Source: Variovorax paradoxus
Lineage (GTDB): Bacteria; Pseudomonadota; Gammaproteobacteria; Burkholderiales; Burkholderiaceae_C
NCBI GenBank assembly: GCA_016806145.1
Contig: CP063166.1
Location: 1,860,001 to 1,924,000 of the forward strand
Direction of reading: 5' to 3'
Length of the DNA: 64,000 nt
Part shown: positions 10,011 to 21,346 of the stretch, in pieces
How the letters are laid out: each line of letters opens with the position of its first letter
Position numbering within the stretch: position 1 is the first letter of the stretch
The notes under the pieces: model-generated
Told to the model about the DNA's origin: nothing
Seen by the model: only the letters and a program-made list of their open reading frames with translations
The model's database searches: none
Translations under genes and position numbers: made by a program

Positions 10011-10565
10011 ATGCTCTATCAGATCCCATCGTTCCTCCTCGACGTGATCGTCGGCCTGCTCGGCGGCGCCTGCCTGCTGCGGCTCTACATGCAGTACCAC
10101 CGCGTGCCCTTCGGCAATCCGCTGGGCCGCTTCATCTTCGCCATCACCGACTGGATCGTGCTGCCGCTGCGGCGCCTGCTGCCGGCCGTCAAGAAGTGGG
10201 ACCTCGCGAGCGCCGTGGCCGCCTGGCTGCTGGTGATCGCCAAGTTCCTCGTGCTGTGGCTCTTGATCGGCAACCTCGGGCGCATCGGCGCGCTGCCGCT
10301 GGTGTCGTTCATCGGCCTGCTGCAGCTCGCCGTGTCGGGCCTGACCGCGCTGCTGGTGGTGTACGCGGTGCTCTCGTGGGTGCCGGGCGCCTCGCCGATG
10401 CTGCTCGACCTGATCTCGCGCCTGGCCGAGCCGCTGGTGCGGCCGTTCCGCCGCGTCATTCCGCTGCTCGGCGGCGTCGACCTGTCGCCGCTGGCCGCGA
10501 TCGTCGTGCTGCAGGTGATCGCGATCGTGCTCAACAACCTGCTGGTGCTGGCCTACCGGCTCTGA
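10011..10565 (+). CDS. YggT family integral membrane protein
   Basis: The 184-residue, strongly hydrophobic protein has the two-domain YggT architecture. Each half has membrane helices followed by a short conserved amphipathic motif: YHRVPFGNPLGRFIFAITDW with LPLRRLLP in the first half, and LSWVPGASPMLLDLISRLAE with PLVRPFRRVIP in the second. About four to five membrane segments can be counted (for example residues 5-28, 60-85, 95-120 and 150-178). Family members are linked genetically to osmotic stress, ion homeostasis and septum placement, but no reaction is known. The gene is convergent with accD, with a shared hairpin terminator between them. Confidence 0.85.
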   Translation: MLYQIPSFLLDVIVGLLGGACLLRLYMQYHRVPFGNPLGRFIFAITDWIVLPLRRLLPAVKKWDLASAVAAWLLVIAKFLVLWLLIGNLGRIGALPLVSFIGLLQLAVSGLTALLVVYAVLSWVPGASPMLLDLISRLAEPLVRPFRRVIPLLGGVDLSPLAAIVVLQVIAIVLNNLLVLAYRL

Positions 10566-10583
10566 CCGTTCGCGGGCCCCATG

Positions 10584-10617
10584 AAAAAAGCGCCCGGAAC
10601 CGCGAGGTTCCGGGCGC
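10584..10617 (-). terminator. Intrinsic terminator between yggT and accD
   Basis: A perfect 12-bp stem (GCGCCCGGAACC, 10590-10601, pairing with 10606-10617) closes on a 4-base loop. On the minus strand it is followed by six T residues (A6 at 10584-10589), so it best serves accD. The plus strand after the stem reads TTCGTCTTT, so it may also stop yggT transcripts. This is a textbook bidirectional arrangement between convergent genes. Confidence 0.85.
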
Positions 10618-10641
10618 TTCGTCTTTCGGGAAGCCGGGACT

Positions 10642-11514
10642 TCAGCTCACCGCATCCGCGGGCTGGCGCAGCAGCATCGCGAGCGTGCTGGCAATGGTCT
10701 TGCGCAGTTCGCGGCGATCGCTGATGAAGTCGATCGCGCCCTTGGTCTGCAGGAACTCGGCGCGCTGGAAGCCTTCGGGCAGGGTCACGCGCACGGTCGA
10801 TTCGATCACGCGCGGGCCGGCGAAGCCGATCAGCGCCTTGGGCTCGGCGATCACCACGTCGCCCATGAAGGCGAAGCCCGCCGACACGCCACCCATGGTC
10901 GGGTCGGTCAGCACGCTGATGTAGGGCAGGCCCTTCTTCGCGAGGCGCGTGAGCGCGGCGTTGGTCTTGGCCATCTGCATCAGCGACAGCAGGCCTTCCT
11001 GCATGCGCGCGCCGCCGGTGGCGGTGAAGCAGATGAACGGCACCTTCTGCTCGATCGCGGTCTCGACGCCGCGCACGAAGCGCTCGCCGACCACGCTGCC
11101 CATGCTGCCGCCCATGAATTCGAACTCGAAGCAGGCGACCACCACGCTGATGCTGTGGACCGAGCCGCCCATGACGACCAGCGCGTCGGTCTCGCCGGTG
11201 TTCTCCAGCGCTTCCTTGAGGCGCTCGGGGTACTTGCGGCTGTCCTTGAACTTGAGCGCGTCGACCGGCAGCACTTCCTGGCCGATCTCGTAGCGGCCCT
11301 CGGCATCGAGAAACGCGTCGAGGCGCGGACGCGCGCCGATGCGGTGGTGGTGGCTGCAGCTCGGGCAGACGTTCTGGTTGTGCTCGAGATCGGTCTTGTA
11401 GAGCACCGTCTCGCAGGCCGGGCACTTGATCCACAGGCCCTCGGGCACCTGGCGGCGCTCGGCGGGGTCGGTCTGGGCGATCTTGGCGGGTAGCAGTTTT
11501 TCAAGCCAGCTCAT
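10642..11514 (-). CDS. accD: Acetyl-CoA carboxylase carboxyltransferase subunit beta
   Basis: AccD is the zinc-containing beta subunit of the carboxyltransferase that moves the carboxyl group from biotin to acetyl-CoA, giving malonyl-CoA. The 290-residue product starts [12 protein letters not shown]. It has a C4 zinc ribbon (C31, C34, C50, C53) followed by the crotonase-fold core with [14 protein letters not shown] and [16 protein letters not shown] chose the ATG at 11514 rather than 11520 because AGGA is correctly spaced only for the inner ATG. It lies 103 bases downstream of trpA, the usual trpFBA-accD order in proteobacteria. Confidence 0.97.
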   Translation of the reverse strand: MSWLEKLLPAKIAQTDPAERRQVPEGLWIKCPACETVLYKTDLEHNQNVCPSCSHHHRIGARPRLDAFLDAEGRYEIGQEVLPVDALKFKDSRKYPERLKEALENTGETDALVVMGGSVHSISVVVACFEFEFMGGSMGSVVGERFVRGVETAIEQKVPFICFTATGGARMQEGLLSLMQMAKTNAALTRLAKKGLPYISVLTDPTMGGVSAGFAFMGDVVIAEPKALIGFAGPRVIESTVRVTLPEGFQRAEFLQTKGAIDFISDRRELRKTIASTLAMLLRQPADAVS

Positions 11515-11558
11515 GGGCATTCCTAGGTTCGCGCGAAGGCGGGAGAGCCTTCGGGGCC

Positions 11559-11603
11559 GTCAGTGCCCCTTTCGTGCTTTTCGCATGACGAAAGGGGCCT
11601 GAC
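11559..11603. repeat. Strong inverted repeat between trpA and accD
   Basis: Eleven-base arms (11565-11575 and 11588-11598) pair perfectly around a 12-base loop. A further five-base pair (11559-11563 with 11599-11603) lies outside after a one-base bulge. It fills the trpA-accD gap. Neither strand has a T-run after the stem, so a classical intrinsic terminator is unlikely. It could be an mRNA processing or stabilising hairpin that separates accD from trpFBA expression. Confidence 0.7.
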
Positions 11604-11617
11604 GAGGGCAGCGGCGA

Positions 11618-12462
11618 TTATCGGCCAGCCGCATTCTTCGCGGTAGCCGCCGGCAAGGCATCGAGCGCTTCGCGGATGCCCGCGAGGAATTCATGCACCG
11701 CGGGCACCACCTTCTCGCGCGGCTGGCCGTCGATCAGCTGGATGATCTTGGTGCCGATCACGACCGCGTCGGCCGCCGAGCCCACCGCCTGCGCGGTGCC
11801 TGCGTCGCGGATGCCGAAGCCCACGCCGACCGGGATGCCCACGTGCTGGCGGATGCGCGGGAGCATGCGGCCGACCGCCTCGGTGTCGAGGTGGCCGGCG
11901 CCGGTCACGCCCTTGAGCGACACGTAGTAGACGTAGCCGCTCGCGATGCGCGCGACCTGCGCCATGCGCTCGTCGGTGCTGGTGGGCGCCAGCAGGAAGA
12001 TCAGGTCGATGCCGGCTTCGCGCAGATCGGCGGCGAACTGCTCGCACTCCTCGGGCGGGTAGTCGACCACCAGCAGGCCGTCGACGCCGGCCGCGGCCGC
12101 ATCGCGGATGAAGGCGTGCTTGCCGTGCACGAGGTCGTAGCGCTCGACCGGGTTGGCATAGCCCATCAGCACCACGGGCGTGTTCGTGTCCTTCGCGCGG
12201 AAGGCCGCGACCATCGCCAGCACCTGCTTCATGCCGATGCCCAGTGCGAGCGCGGCTTCGCCGGCCTGCTGGATCACCGGGCCGTCGGCCATCGGGTCGG
12301 AGAAGGGCACGCCGAGCTCGATCACGTCGGCACCGGCCGAGACCATGCCGTGCATGAGCTCGGGCGTGATGTCGGCGAAGGGGAAGCCGGCCGTGACGTA
12401 AGGAATGAGCGCGCGGCGCCCGTCCTTCTTCAGCGCTTCGAAGGTGGCTGCGATGCGGCTCA

Positions 12463-12463
<1 letters not shown>
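11618..12463 (-). CDS. trpA: Tryptophan synthase alpha chain
   Basis: TrpA cleaves indole-3-glycerol phosphate to indole and glyceraldehyde 3-phosphate, and passes indole to TrpB through the inter-subunit tunnel. The 281-residue TIM barrel has [11 protein letters not shown] near residue 18, the catalytic-Glu motif [17 protein letters not shown] near 47-63, and the phosphate-binding GVGFGIRD in the C-terminal half. Its ATG overlaps the trpB stop by four bases. The last 15 residues are an Ala-rich tail. It belongs to the trpF-trpB-trpA-accD cluster. Confidence 0.97.
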
Positions 12464-13740
<1,277 letters not shown>

Positions 13741-13788
13741 GGTTCTCGATCGTTGGGCCGCGGCCCGGTCGACAACCGGGTGCGGCGG

Positions 13789-14490
13789 CTAACTGGAGAA
13801 GGACGAGGCGTCGGCCGCTCTCACGGCGGCGACGAATTGCCGGATCTTGCCGGCGTCCTTCAGGCCCTTGTTCCCGGGACCGTCGATCTCGACGCCCGAG
13901 CTCACATCAACGGACAGCGTCTTGCAGCGTGTCCGCAGCGTGCGAATGCCATCGCCCACGTTTGCAGGTGTGAGTCCACCACTCAAGACGAGGTGAGCGT
14001 CGACGGCGGGTGGAAGAAGTGACCAATCGAATGCCTTGCCGCCACCGCCATAACCGTCGACATGGGCGTCGAGCAGGATGGCCTGGGCGTTTGAGAAATC
14101 GGATGCGTATTTTACGAGGTCGAAGCGGGCGCCGGCCTCGCCGAGGGGAATGCGGGCCGCGCGCATGAAGCGGAAGCGGCCGTTTCCGCTCGCCGCGAGG
14201 CAGTCGGCGGGCGTTTCATCGCCATGGAACTGGGCGATGGCACCCGGCACCCGGGCCAGGGCGGCGATGGCCTCGGCGGGTTGCGCATCGACGAACAGCA
14301 GCACCGGCGTGACGAAGGGCGGCAGGCGCGCGGCCAGCACGGCCGCGCGTTCGGGCGCGATGGCGCGCGGGCTCTTCGGGTAGAGCACGAAGCCGACGGC
14401 ATCGGCGCCGGCTTCCACGGCGGCATCGAGGTCGGCTTCGCGCGTGAGGCCGCAGATCTTGATGCGGGTGCGCGGCGGGAGAAGGCTCAT
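13789..14490 (-). CDS. trpF: Phosphoribosylanthranilate isomerase
   Basis: TrpF isomerises N-(5'-phosphoribosyl)-anthranilate to the deoxyribulose derivative in tryptophan synthesis. The 233-residue TIM-barrel protein begins with [20 protein letters not shown], which contains the catalytic Cys (C13). It ends with the phosphate-binding [14 protein letters not shown] and the catalytic-Asp strand [16 protein letters not shown]. It stands alone rather than fused to trpC. The ATG overlaps the truA stop by four bases (14487-14490), a common truA-trpF coupling. Confidence 0.96.
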   Translation of the reverse strand: MSLLPPRTRIKICGLTREADLDAAVEAGADAVGFVLYPKSPRAIAPERAAVLAARLPPFVTPVLLFVDAQPAEAIAALARVPGAIAQFHGDETPADCLAASGNGRFRFMRAARIPLGEAGARFDLVKYASDFSNAQAILLDAHVDGYGGGGKAFDWSLLPPAVDAHLVLSGGLTPANVGDGIRTLRTRCKTLSVDVSSGVEIDGPGNKGLKDAGKIRQFVAAVRAADASSFSS

Positions 14491-15299
14491 GGCGGGCCAT
14501 CATAGGCCGCGCGGTCGGCCTCGAAGGTGGCCTCGGCCGGCAGACCCCACTTGGCGTCGTACAACGGGCCGAGGAAGTACAGCCCGTCGGGCGAGAAGGT
14601 CGGTGCCGCCGCGTCGCGGCTGCGTGCCGCGAGCACCTCGCTGATCCACGCGGGCGACTCGGCGCCCCGGCCCACGCGCACCAGGCAGCCCATGAGGTTG
14701 CGGATCATGTGGTGCAGGAAGGCATCGGCCTCGAACTCGAAGTGCCAGCGGCAGCGCTCGCCCTCGCCGTGGCGCGTGATCTCGATGCGCCGCAGGTTCT
14801 TGACCGGCGAGCGCGCCTGGCAGGCCGAGGCGCGGAACGAGCTGAAATCGTGTTCGCCGATCAGCAGCGCGGCCGCGGCGCGCATCGCGTCGCCATCGAG
14901 CAGGTTCATCGACCAGCCGACCCGGCCCGCATCGAGGCTGGGACGCACCGGCGATTGCGAGAGCACGTAGACGTAGCGCCGCGCGAGGGCGCTGGCGCGG
15001 CAGTGGAATTCGGCCGGCACCGGGTGCGCCCACTGCACCGCGATGTCGTCGGGCAGGTAGCGGTTGGTGCCGCGCATCCAGGAGAAGGGTTCGCGCTGCA
15101 CCTCGGTGTCGAAGTGGATCACCTGCATCAGCGCATGCACGCCGGTGTCGGTGCGACCGGCGCACAGCGTGGAGATGCGCTGCGCGGCGAACTGGGACAG
15201 GGCCTTCTCGAGCTTGTCCTGCACCGTGCGGCCCGAGGACTGGCTCTGCCAGCCCTCGTAGGCCTGGCCGTTGTAGCGGATGCCGAGCGCCAGCCTCAC
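14487..15299 (-). CDS. truA: tRNA pseudouridine(38-40) synthase
   Basis: TruA converts uridines 38-40 of the tRNA anticodon stem to pseudouridine. The 270-residue product has the family's N-terminal strand LGIRYNGQAYEGWQSQ and the catalytic motif CAGRTDTGVHALMQV with Asp51. FHCRASALARRYVYVL and FLHHMIRNLMG are also diagnostic. It starts 32 bases after the end of fimV and overlaps trpF. The fimV-truA-trpF order is typical of this group. Confidence 0.97.
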   Translation of the reverse strand: MRLALGIRYNGQAYEGWQSQSSGRTVQDKLEKALSQFAAQRISTLCAGRTDTGVHALMQVIHFDTEVQREPFSWMRGTNRYLPDDIAVQWAHPVPAEFHCRASALARRYVYVLSQSPVRPSLDAGRVGWSMNLLDGDAMRAAAALLIGEHDFSSFRASACQARSPVKNLRRIEITRHGEGERCRWHFEFEADAFLHHMIRNLMGCLVRVGRGAESPAWISEVLAARSRDAAAPTFSPDGLYFLGPLYDAKWGLPAEATFEADRAAYDGPP

Positions 15300-15331
15300 G
15301 AAACCAGATGCAGGAGGCCGGCGCCGCGCGC

Positions 15332-18135
15332 TCAGCGCAGCTCGGCGAGCAGTTGCCGGGCCTGCGACTTGAGTTCGCCGGCGCTTTCGGCTTCGACTTC
15401 CTCGACCAGCGAGCGCGCGCCTTCGACGTCGCCGATGGCCTGCAGCTCGCGCGCCAGCGACAGCTTGACGGCATGCGGGCTCTCGTCGTCTTCATCGGCC
15501 GAGGCCGACGGCGCGGCATGGTCGGTGCCGTTGCCCGCGCGGGCCGGCAGGCCGGCCAGGGCGCTCATGTCGAACTCGATGAAGCCCGAGTCGGCGGGCA
15601 GGCCGGCACCGCCGCGCAGCACGGCCGGGCGGGTGTTGTCGGCGTCGTTGAGCGAGCCGGGCAGGGTGTCGAGCTGCAGCGCGCCGGGGGCGGTGTCGAA
15701 ATCGTTCTCGAGATCGACCGTCGGTTGCGCGCCGACGCTGGCCGACGGCGGTGTCGTCGGTTGCGCGGCCGGGGCGGGCGCGTAGGCCGACTTCGGCAGG
15801 CTGGCGCCGACCGGTGCGAGCGGCGGCGGTGCGGGCGGCTGGCTCAGGTCCAGGTCGAAATCGAGCGGTGCCACCGAGGGCACGAAGGCCGGAGCGGCCG
15901 ACACCGGGGCCGGGGCTGGCGCGGGCTTGGCGGCGGCCGGCGGGCGGGCCGATGCGGCCGCCAGCGCGGTGGCCAGGGCGGCGCTCTCGGCGGGCGTGGC
16001 ACTGCGCGGCGTGCCCGATTCGTACAGCGGGTTGCCCGGATCGAGTTCCTTGCCCATGTCGACCACGCGGGTCCAGTCGGCGCCGTTGCCGCCGGTCAGC
16101 TTGTGCACCTCGGTGGCCAGGCCCTCGTAGGCGCGCAGGTCGCGGCGCTTGGCGTGGATCTCGAGCAGTTTCAGGTGGATCGCGGTGCGGTCGGGGTTCA
16201 CGCGCAGCGCTTCGCGCAGGATTTCCTCGGCCTGCAGGTCGCGGCCATAGGCCAGGTAGACGTCGGCCTCGGCCACCGGGTCGACGTCGCCGGCGTCGAG
16301 CTGGCTCGGCGAGTACGACAGCGACGAGACGGTGGAGTCGCCGCGGTTCTTGGTGTCGACCGATTCGCCACCGCTGGCGCCGAAGAAGGAGTCCTTGGGA
16401 ATGCGGCTCTCGAGGAACACGCTCTCGCTCATTTCCTCGCGCCGGCGGCCCAGCACGCGGTAGAGCAGGAAGCCGATCAGCAGCGCGATCAGCGCGATGC
16501 CGCCCAGCATCAGCGGGTTGTCGAGCAGTTCGTCGAGGAAGCTGCGCTCGGGCGGCGGAGGTGGCGGTGCCACGACCTTCTTGGGGGCTGGCTTGGGCGC
16601 GGTCGCCGCGGCGCTGGCGGCGGGGCTCGGGGTGGGAGCACCGGTGGCTGCAGCGCCTTCGGCGGGGGTGGCGGCCGCGGCGGCAGGGGCAGGCGCAGTG
16701 GCTGGCGCGGCTTCGGCGGCGGGCGCCGTTGCGGCCGGTGCCGGCGTGACCGGCGGCGTGGCTGCCGCGGCGGGTGCCGGCGCAGGTGCTGCGGCGGGTG
16801 CGGGGCTCGGGCCGCGGGCGCCACGGTGGCGGCCGGGCCGGCGACCGGCACCGGGATGCCAGGCGTCGCGGCGGGGGCAGCGGGAGCGGCAGCCGGTGCG
16901 GCCGTGGGCGCTGCCGACGGCGCCGCGGCGGTCGAGCCGCCGGCGGCCTTGAGCTTGTTGAGCTCCTCGATGTTCTTCGACAGTTCGGCGACGCGGTTGC
17001 TGCGATCCTGCGCCTGCCGGGTTTGCGCGACCTTTTCCTCGGCGGCGCGCGCGGTGGCGCCGCCTTGCGAGATGGTGAGCTTGTCGGGCGCGGTGGCCGT
17101 GGCGTTGCGGTCCTCGACATTGGCCTGTACCCGGCCGCCGGCGCGGCGGCTCGCGGCGGCCACGTTCGAGGTCGGGGCGTTCTCGGCCAGCCGCTGGCGG
17201 TAGGCGCCGAAGTCGCGGCTTTGGGCCGTGACCGTGCGGCGGGCTTCCGCGGCCGGCACGGCGCCGGCCTCGGCGGCGCTCGGCAGGTCGAGCACGGCGC
17301 CGGCCCGGATGCGGTTGACGTTGCCGCCGATGAAGGCATCGGGGTTGGCCATCAGCAGCGCGACCAGCATCTGGTCGAGCGAGATGTCGGCTGGCTTGTT
17401 GGCCGCCGCGATCTTGCCGGCGGTGTCGCCGCGCTGCACCGTGACCTGTTCGCCGCTGCCCGCGGGGCGGGGCGAGGACGCGGCGGGGGCGGTGGGCGCC
17501 GCAGGTGCCGCGGAGGTGGCCGCGGACGGCGCCGGAGCAGCGGTGACAGGTGCGGGCGCGGTGGCCGGTGCGCGGCGCGTGCGCGCGACGACCGGGGCGG
17601 AGCGTTCGACGGGCGCCGCGACGCGCGGCGACACGGGGGCGATCGGCGTGCCGGCATCGGCCGCGGGACGCGCGGCCGGCGGATCGAGCAGCACGGTGTA
17701 GTCGCGCACGATGCGGCCGGTGCTGCCGTTGGCCTCGAGCAGCAGGTCGATGAAGGGATCGTTGAGCGGACGATTGCCGTTGAGGCGCACCACGTACTGG
17801 CCACCGGCGCGGCGCTGCAGCGTGGCACGCACGTCGCTCAGTGCCGGGTTGTAGGGCACGCCGGCCGTCTTGAAGGCTTCGGCGGTCGCCACGTTGATCT
17901 TGAGGCTCTCGGCCTCGGCCGCCGTGATCTCGGTGACGTCGATCTCTGCCCGCAGTGGCTCGCCCAGCGCCGACTGCACCTTGAGCGGACCCAGCGCCAG
18001 CGCGCTGGCATCGGTGCTGGCCAGACCCATCGCCACGGCCACCGCCGCACTCAGGACGGACAGACGGACGCCGTTCAGGGGAAGGGAGGGGCGAGCGGCC
18101 GATGGGCGGGCCGCGGGCAACAGATGTCTTGTCAT
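15332..18135 (-). pseudogene. fimV: FimV/HubP-type polar protein, interrupted by an apparent frameshift
   Basis: FimV-type inner-membrane proteins organise the cell pole and type IV pili or secretion. The N-terminal frame (from 18135) has a signal segment (VLSAAVAVAMGLAST), the FimV N-terminal domain beginning ALGPLKVQSALGEPLRAEID, a LysM-like stretch (VTVQRGDTAGKIAAANKPAD) and a coiled coil (SNRVAELSKNIEELNKL). It runs into an Ala/Pro linker and goes out of frame around 16799-16815. The C-terminal part lies in another frame: a membrane helix (LMLGGIALIALLIGFLLYRV), an acidic cytoplasmic region and a TPR-like segment (LAYGRDLQAEEILREALRVN), ending at 15332. One missing base in the GC-rich linker would rejoin them (about 930 residues). 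A sequencing error is as likely as a real mutation. Confidence 0.85.
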
Positions 18136-18303
18136 GCTGATAGGGGGCGGCTCAGGCCCAGAAATTGTAAGAGGACGTTAGCATCATCACCCCCTACTGA
18201 CAAGGCAATGCGCCCGTTCTACCCAGTGCGCGCATACTTACGATCACATCTTCTGTCGCCTTTCGGCAACAAGGGGGTAGGCAACGGGCGCGAACTCCCC
18301 CCA

Positions 18304-19446
18304 TCAGGCTTCCAGCAGGATGCGCAGCATGCGGCGCAGCGGTTCGGCGGCGCCCCAGAGGAGCTGGTCGCCGATGGTGAAGGCGCCGACGTACTCCGGG
18401 CCCATCGCCAGCTTGCGGATGCGGCCGACCGGGATGCCCATGGTGCCGGTCACGGCCACGGGCGTCAGGTCCTGCAGCGTGGCTTCGCGGGTGTTCGGCA
18501 CCACCTTCACCCAGGCGTTGTCGGCGGCGATCATGGCTTCGATGTCGGCCACGGGCACGTCCTTCTTGAGCTTGAAGGTCAGCGCCTGGCTGTGGCAGCG
18601 CATGGCGCCGATGCGCACGCAGAAGCCGTCGACCGGCACGGCCGCGGTGCCGAAGCCCGCGCCCTGGCCGAGGATCTTGTTGGTCTCGGCGCCGCCCTTC
18701 CACTCTTCCTTCGACATGCCGTCGCCCAGGTCCTTGTCGATCCAGGGGATCAGCGAGCCGCCCAGCGGCGCGCCGAAGTTGGCGGTCTCGGCCGCGCTCA
18801 GGTTCTGCTGCTTGTGCAGCACCTTGCGGTCGATCTCGAGGATGGCGGACTTGGGGTCGTCGAGCAGCGAGCGGACCTCGGCGTTGAGCGTGCCGAACTG
18901 CGTCAGCAGCTCGCGCATGTGCTGCGCGCCGCCGCCCGAGGCGGCCTGGTAGGTCATGCTGGTCATCCACTCGACCAGGCCGGCCTTATAGAGCGCGCCC
19001 ACGCCCATCAGCATGCAGCTCACGGTGCAGTTGCCGCCGATCCAGTTCTTGCCGCCGTTGGTGAGCGCGTTCTGGATCACGGGCAGGTTGACCGGGTCGA
19101 GCACGATGACCGCGTCGTCCTTCATGCGCAGCGTGGAGGCGGCGTCGATCCAGTGGCCGTTCCAGCCGGCGGCGCGCAGCTTGGGGAACACCTCGGTCGT
19201 GTAGTCGCCACCCTGGCAGGTGATGACGATGTCGCACTTCTTCAGGGCCTCGATGTCGTGCGCGTCCTTGAGGGCGGTTTCGTTCTTGGCCATCGCCGGG
19301 GCCTTGCCGCCGGCGTTGGAGGTCGAGAAGAAGACCGGCTCGATGAGGCCGAAGTCGTTTTCGGCCTGCATGCGGTCCATCAGGACCGAGCCGACCATGC
19401 CGCGCCAGCCCACGAGGCCGACCAGAGGTTGAGATGCGTTCGCCAT
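18304..19446 (-). CDS. asd: Aspartate-semialdehyde dehydrogenase
   Basis: Asd reduces aspartyl phosphate to aspartate semialdehyde for lysine, threonine, methionine and diaminopimelate synthesis. The 380-residue product has the NADP-binding start [14 protein letters not shown], the catalytic-Cys motif GGNCTVSCM (C140) and the [15 protein letters not shown] segment. It is the Gram-negative type of the family. It lies between leuB and fimV on the same strand, with a 93-base gap to leuB and 168 bases to fimV. This is the normal leuB-asd-fimV order of Comamonadaceae. Confidence 0.97.
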   Translation of the reverse strand: MANASQPLVGLVGWRGMVGSVLMDRMQAENDFGLIEPVFFSTSNAGGKAPAMAKNETALKDAHDIEALKKCDIVITCQGGDYTTEVFPKLRAAGWNGHWIDAASTLRMKDDAVIVLDPVNLPVIQNALTNGGKNWIGGNCTVSCMLMGVGALYKAGLVEWMTSMTYQAASGGGAQHMRELLTQFGTLNAEVRSLLDDPKSAILEIDRKVLHKQQNLSAAETANFGAPLGGSLIPWIDKDLGDGMSKEEWKGGAETNKILGQGAGFGTAAVPVDGFCVRIGAMRCHSQALTFKLKKDVPVADIEAMIAADNAWVKVVPNTREATLQDLTPVAVTGTMGIPVGRIRKLAMGPEYVGAFTIGDQLLWGAAEPLRRMLRILLEA

Positions 19447-19539
19447 TTGAGTGTGCCCTTTAAGAAAAAAGAAAGTCGCTGGTTTCTCTTTGCGCCCGAC
19501 TCGTCAGGAGCCGGGTGGGCGTGACGAAGCGGGCTGCGG

Positions 19540-20640
19540 TTAGCCGGTAATCGTCTTTTTGGTGATCGAGGCCGAGAGTGCCGCCACCACGGCGTCGCCC
19601 ATCTCGATGGTGCCGACCTTGCGGGTGCCCTCCGACCAGATGTCCCCCGTGCGCAGGCCCGAGGCCAGCACATGCTTGACCGCCGACTCGATCCGGTCGG
19701 CAGCTTCGGCTTGGTTGAGGGAGAAACGGAGCATCATGGCAGCGGACAGTATTGTAGCGAGGGGATTGGCAACCCCTTTGCCCGCAATGTCGGGCGCGCT
19801 GCCGTGGCTGGGCTCGTACAGGCCCTGGTTGCTGGCATTGAGCGAGGCCGAGGGCAGCATGCCGATCGAGCCGGTGAGCATCGCGGCCTCGTCCGAGAGG
19901 ATGTCGCCGAACATGTTGCCGGTGACCACCACGTCGAACTTCTTGGGCGCCTTCACGAGCTGCATCGCGGCGTTGTCGACGTACATGTGGTCGAGCTCGA
20001 CGTCCGGATAGTCCTTGCCGACTTCGGTCACCACGTCCTTCCAGAACTGGAAGGTCTCGAGCACGTTGGCCTTGTCGACGCTGGTCACGCGCTTGCTGCG
20101 CTTGCGGGCGGCCTCGAAGGCCACGCGCGCGATGCGCTCGATCTCGGGGCGCGAGTAGCGCATCGTGTCGAAGGCTTCCTCGGCGCCGGGGAAGTGCCCG
20201 TCGGCCGCGGTGCGGCGGCCGCGCGGCTGGCCGAAGTAGATGTCGCCGGTCAGCTCGCGGATGATGAGGATGTCCAGGCCCGCGATCAGCTCGGGCTTGA
20301 GGCTCGAGGCGTCCACCAGCTGCTCGTAGCAGATGGCCGGGCGGAAGTTGGCGAACAGGCCGAGGTTCTTGCGCAGGCCCAGGATGGCCTGCTCGGGGCG
20401 AAGCGGCCGGTCGAGCTTGTCGTACTTCCAGTCGCCCACCGCGCCGAACAGCACCGCGTCGGACTCCTTGGCGAGCTTGAGCGTCGACTCGGGCAGCGGA
20501 TGGCCGTGGGCCTCGTAGGCGGCGCCGCCGACCAGGGCGGTCTCCAGCTCGAACTTCAGGTCGAGCGCCTGGAGCACCTTGACGGCTTCCGCCACGATTT
20601 CGGTGCCGATGCCGTCACCAGGGAGAACTGCGATTTTCAT
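19540..20640 (-). CDS. leuB: 3-Isopropylmalate dehydrogenase
   Basis: LeuB oxidises and decarboxylates 3-isopropylmalate in leucine synthesis. The 366-residue product starts [15 protein letters not shown]. It has [14 protein letters not shown] in the active-site region, [16 protein letters not shown], and the NAD-binding [19 protein letters not shown]. The start is the conserved ATG at 20640, 35 bases after the leuD stop. It completes the leuC-leuD-leuB operon. Confidence 0.97.
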   Translation of the reverse strand: MKIAVLPGDGIGTEIVAEAVKVLQALDLKFELETALVGGAAYEAHGHPLPESTLKLAKESDAVLFGAVGDWKYDKLDRPLRPEQAILGLRKNLGLFANFRPAICYEQLVDASSLKPELIAGLDILIIRELTGDIYFGQPRGRRTAADGHFPGAEEAFDTMRYSRPEIERIARVAFEAARKRSKRVTSVDKANVLETFQFWKDVVTEVGKDYPDVELDHMYVDNAAMQLVKAPKKFDVVVTGNMFGDILSDEAAMLTGSIGMLPSASLNASNQGLYEPSHGSAPDIAGKGVANPLATILSAAMMLRFSLNQAEAADRIESAVKHVLASGLRTGDIWSEGTRKVGTIEMGDAVVAALSASITKKTITG

Positions 20641-20675
20641 TGGGTGGTTGTCGAAGGAAGTGAAACGGGAAACGC

Positions 20676-21332
20676 TCAGGCGTTGGCGAGCATCGTGTGC
20701 GCGAGCCAGGGCTTCTGCGCCAGCCGCTCGGCCTCGAAGGCCTTGATCTTGTCCTTGTGGCGCAGCGTGAGGCCGATGTCGTCCAGGCCGTTGATCAGGC
20801 AGTACTTGCGGAAGGCCTGCACGTCGAAGGCGAGCTCCTGGCCGTCGGGCTTCACCACCACCTGGCGCTCGAGGTCGATGGTCAGCGAGTAGCCCGGGAA
20901 GGCGAAGGTCTCGTCGAACAGCTGGGCCACCTGCGCCTCGGGCAGCACGATCGGCAGCAGGCCGTTCTTGAAGCTGTTGTTGAAGAAGATGTCGGCGTAG
21001 CTCGGCGCGATGATGGCGCGAAAGCCGTACTGGTCGAGTGCCCACGGCGCATGCTCGCGCGACGAGCCGCAGCCGAAGTTCTTGCGCGCCAGCAGCACCG
21101 AGGCGCCCGCGTAGCGCGGCTGGTTCAGCACGAAGTCGGGGTTCGGCTTGCGGCTGGCCGGGTCCTGGCCGGGCTCGCCCGGGTCGAGGTAGCGCCATTC
21201 GTCGAACAGGTTCACGCCGAAGCCGGTGCGCTTGATCGACTTGAGGAACTGCTTCGGAATGATCGCGTCGGTGTCGACGTTCTCGCGGTCCATCGGGGCC
21301 ACGAGACCCTTGTGCACGGTGAATTTCTGCAT
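20676..21332 (-). CDS. leuD: 3-Isopropylmalate dehydratase small subunit
   Basis: LeuD is the swivelling-domain subunit of isopropylmalate isomerase and works with LeuC. The 218-residue product starts [20 protein letters not shown]. It has the swivel-domain signature [16 protein letters not shown] and the [13 protein letters not shown] loop. The gap to leuC is only 14 bases. No small entericidin-type gene sits between leuC and leuD here. Confidence 0.97.
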   Translation of the reverse strand: MQKFTVHKGLVAPMDRENVDTDAIIPKQFLKSIKRTGFGVNLFDEWRYLDPGEPGQDPASRKPNPDFVLNQPRYAGASVLLARKNFGCGSSREHAPWALDQYGFRAIIAPSYADIFFNNSFKNGLLPIVLPEAQVAQLFDETFAFPGYSLTIDLERQVVVKPDGQELAFDVQAFRKYCLINGLDDIGLTLRHKDKIKAFEAERLAQKPWLAHTMLANA

Positions 21333-21346
21333 GTCTTGTCTCCTGG

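Noticed and set aside
16774..19524. A 916-codon plus-strand open frame across fimV and asd
   Set aside because: It runs antisense through two established genes and reads as Gly/Arg/Val-rich noise.
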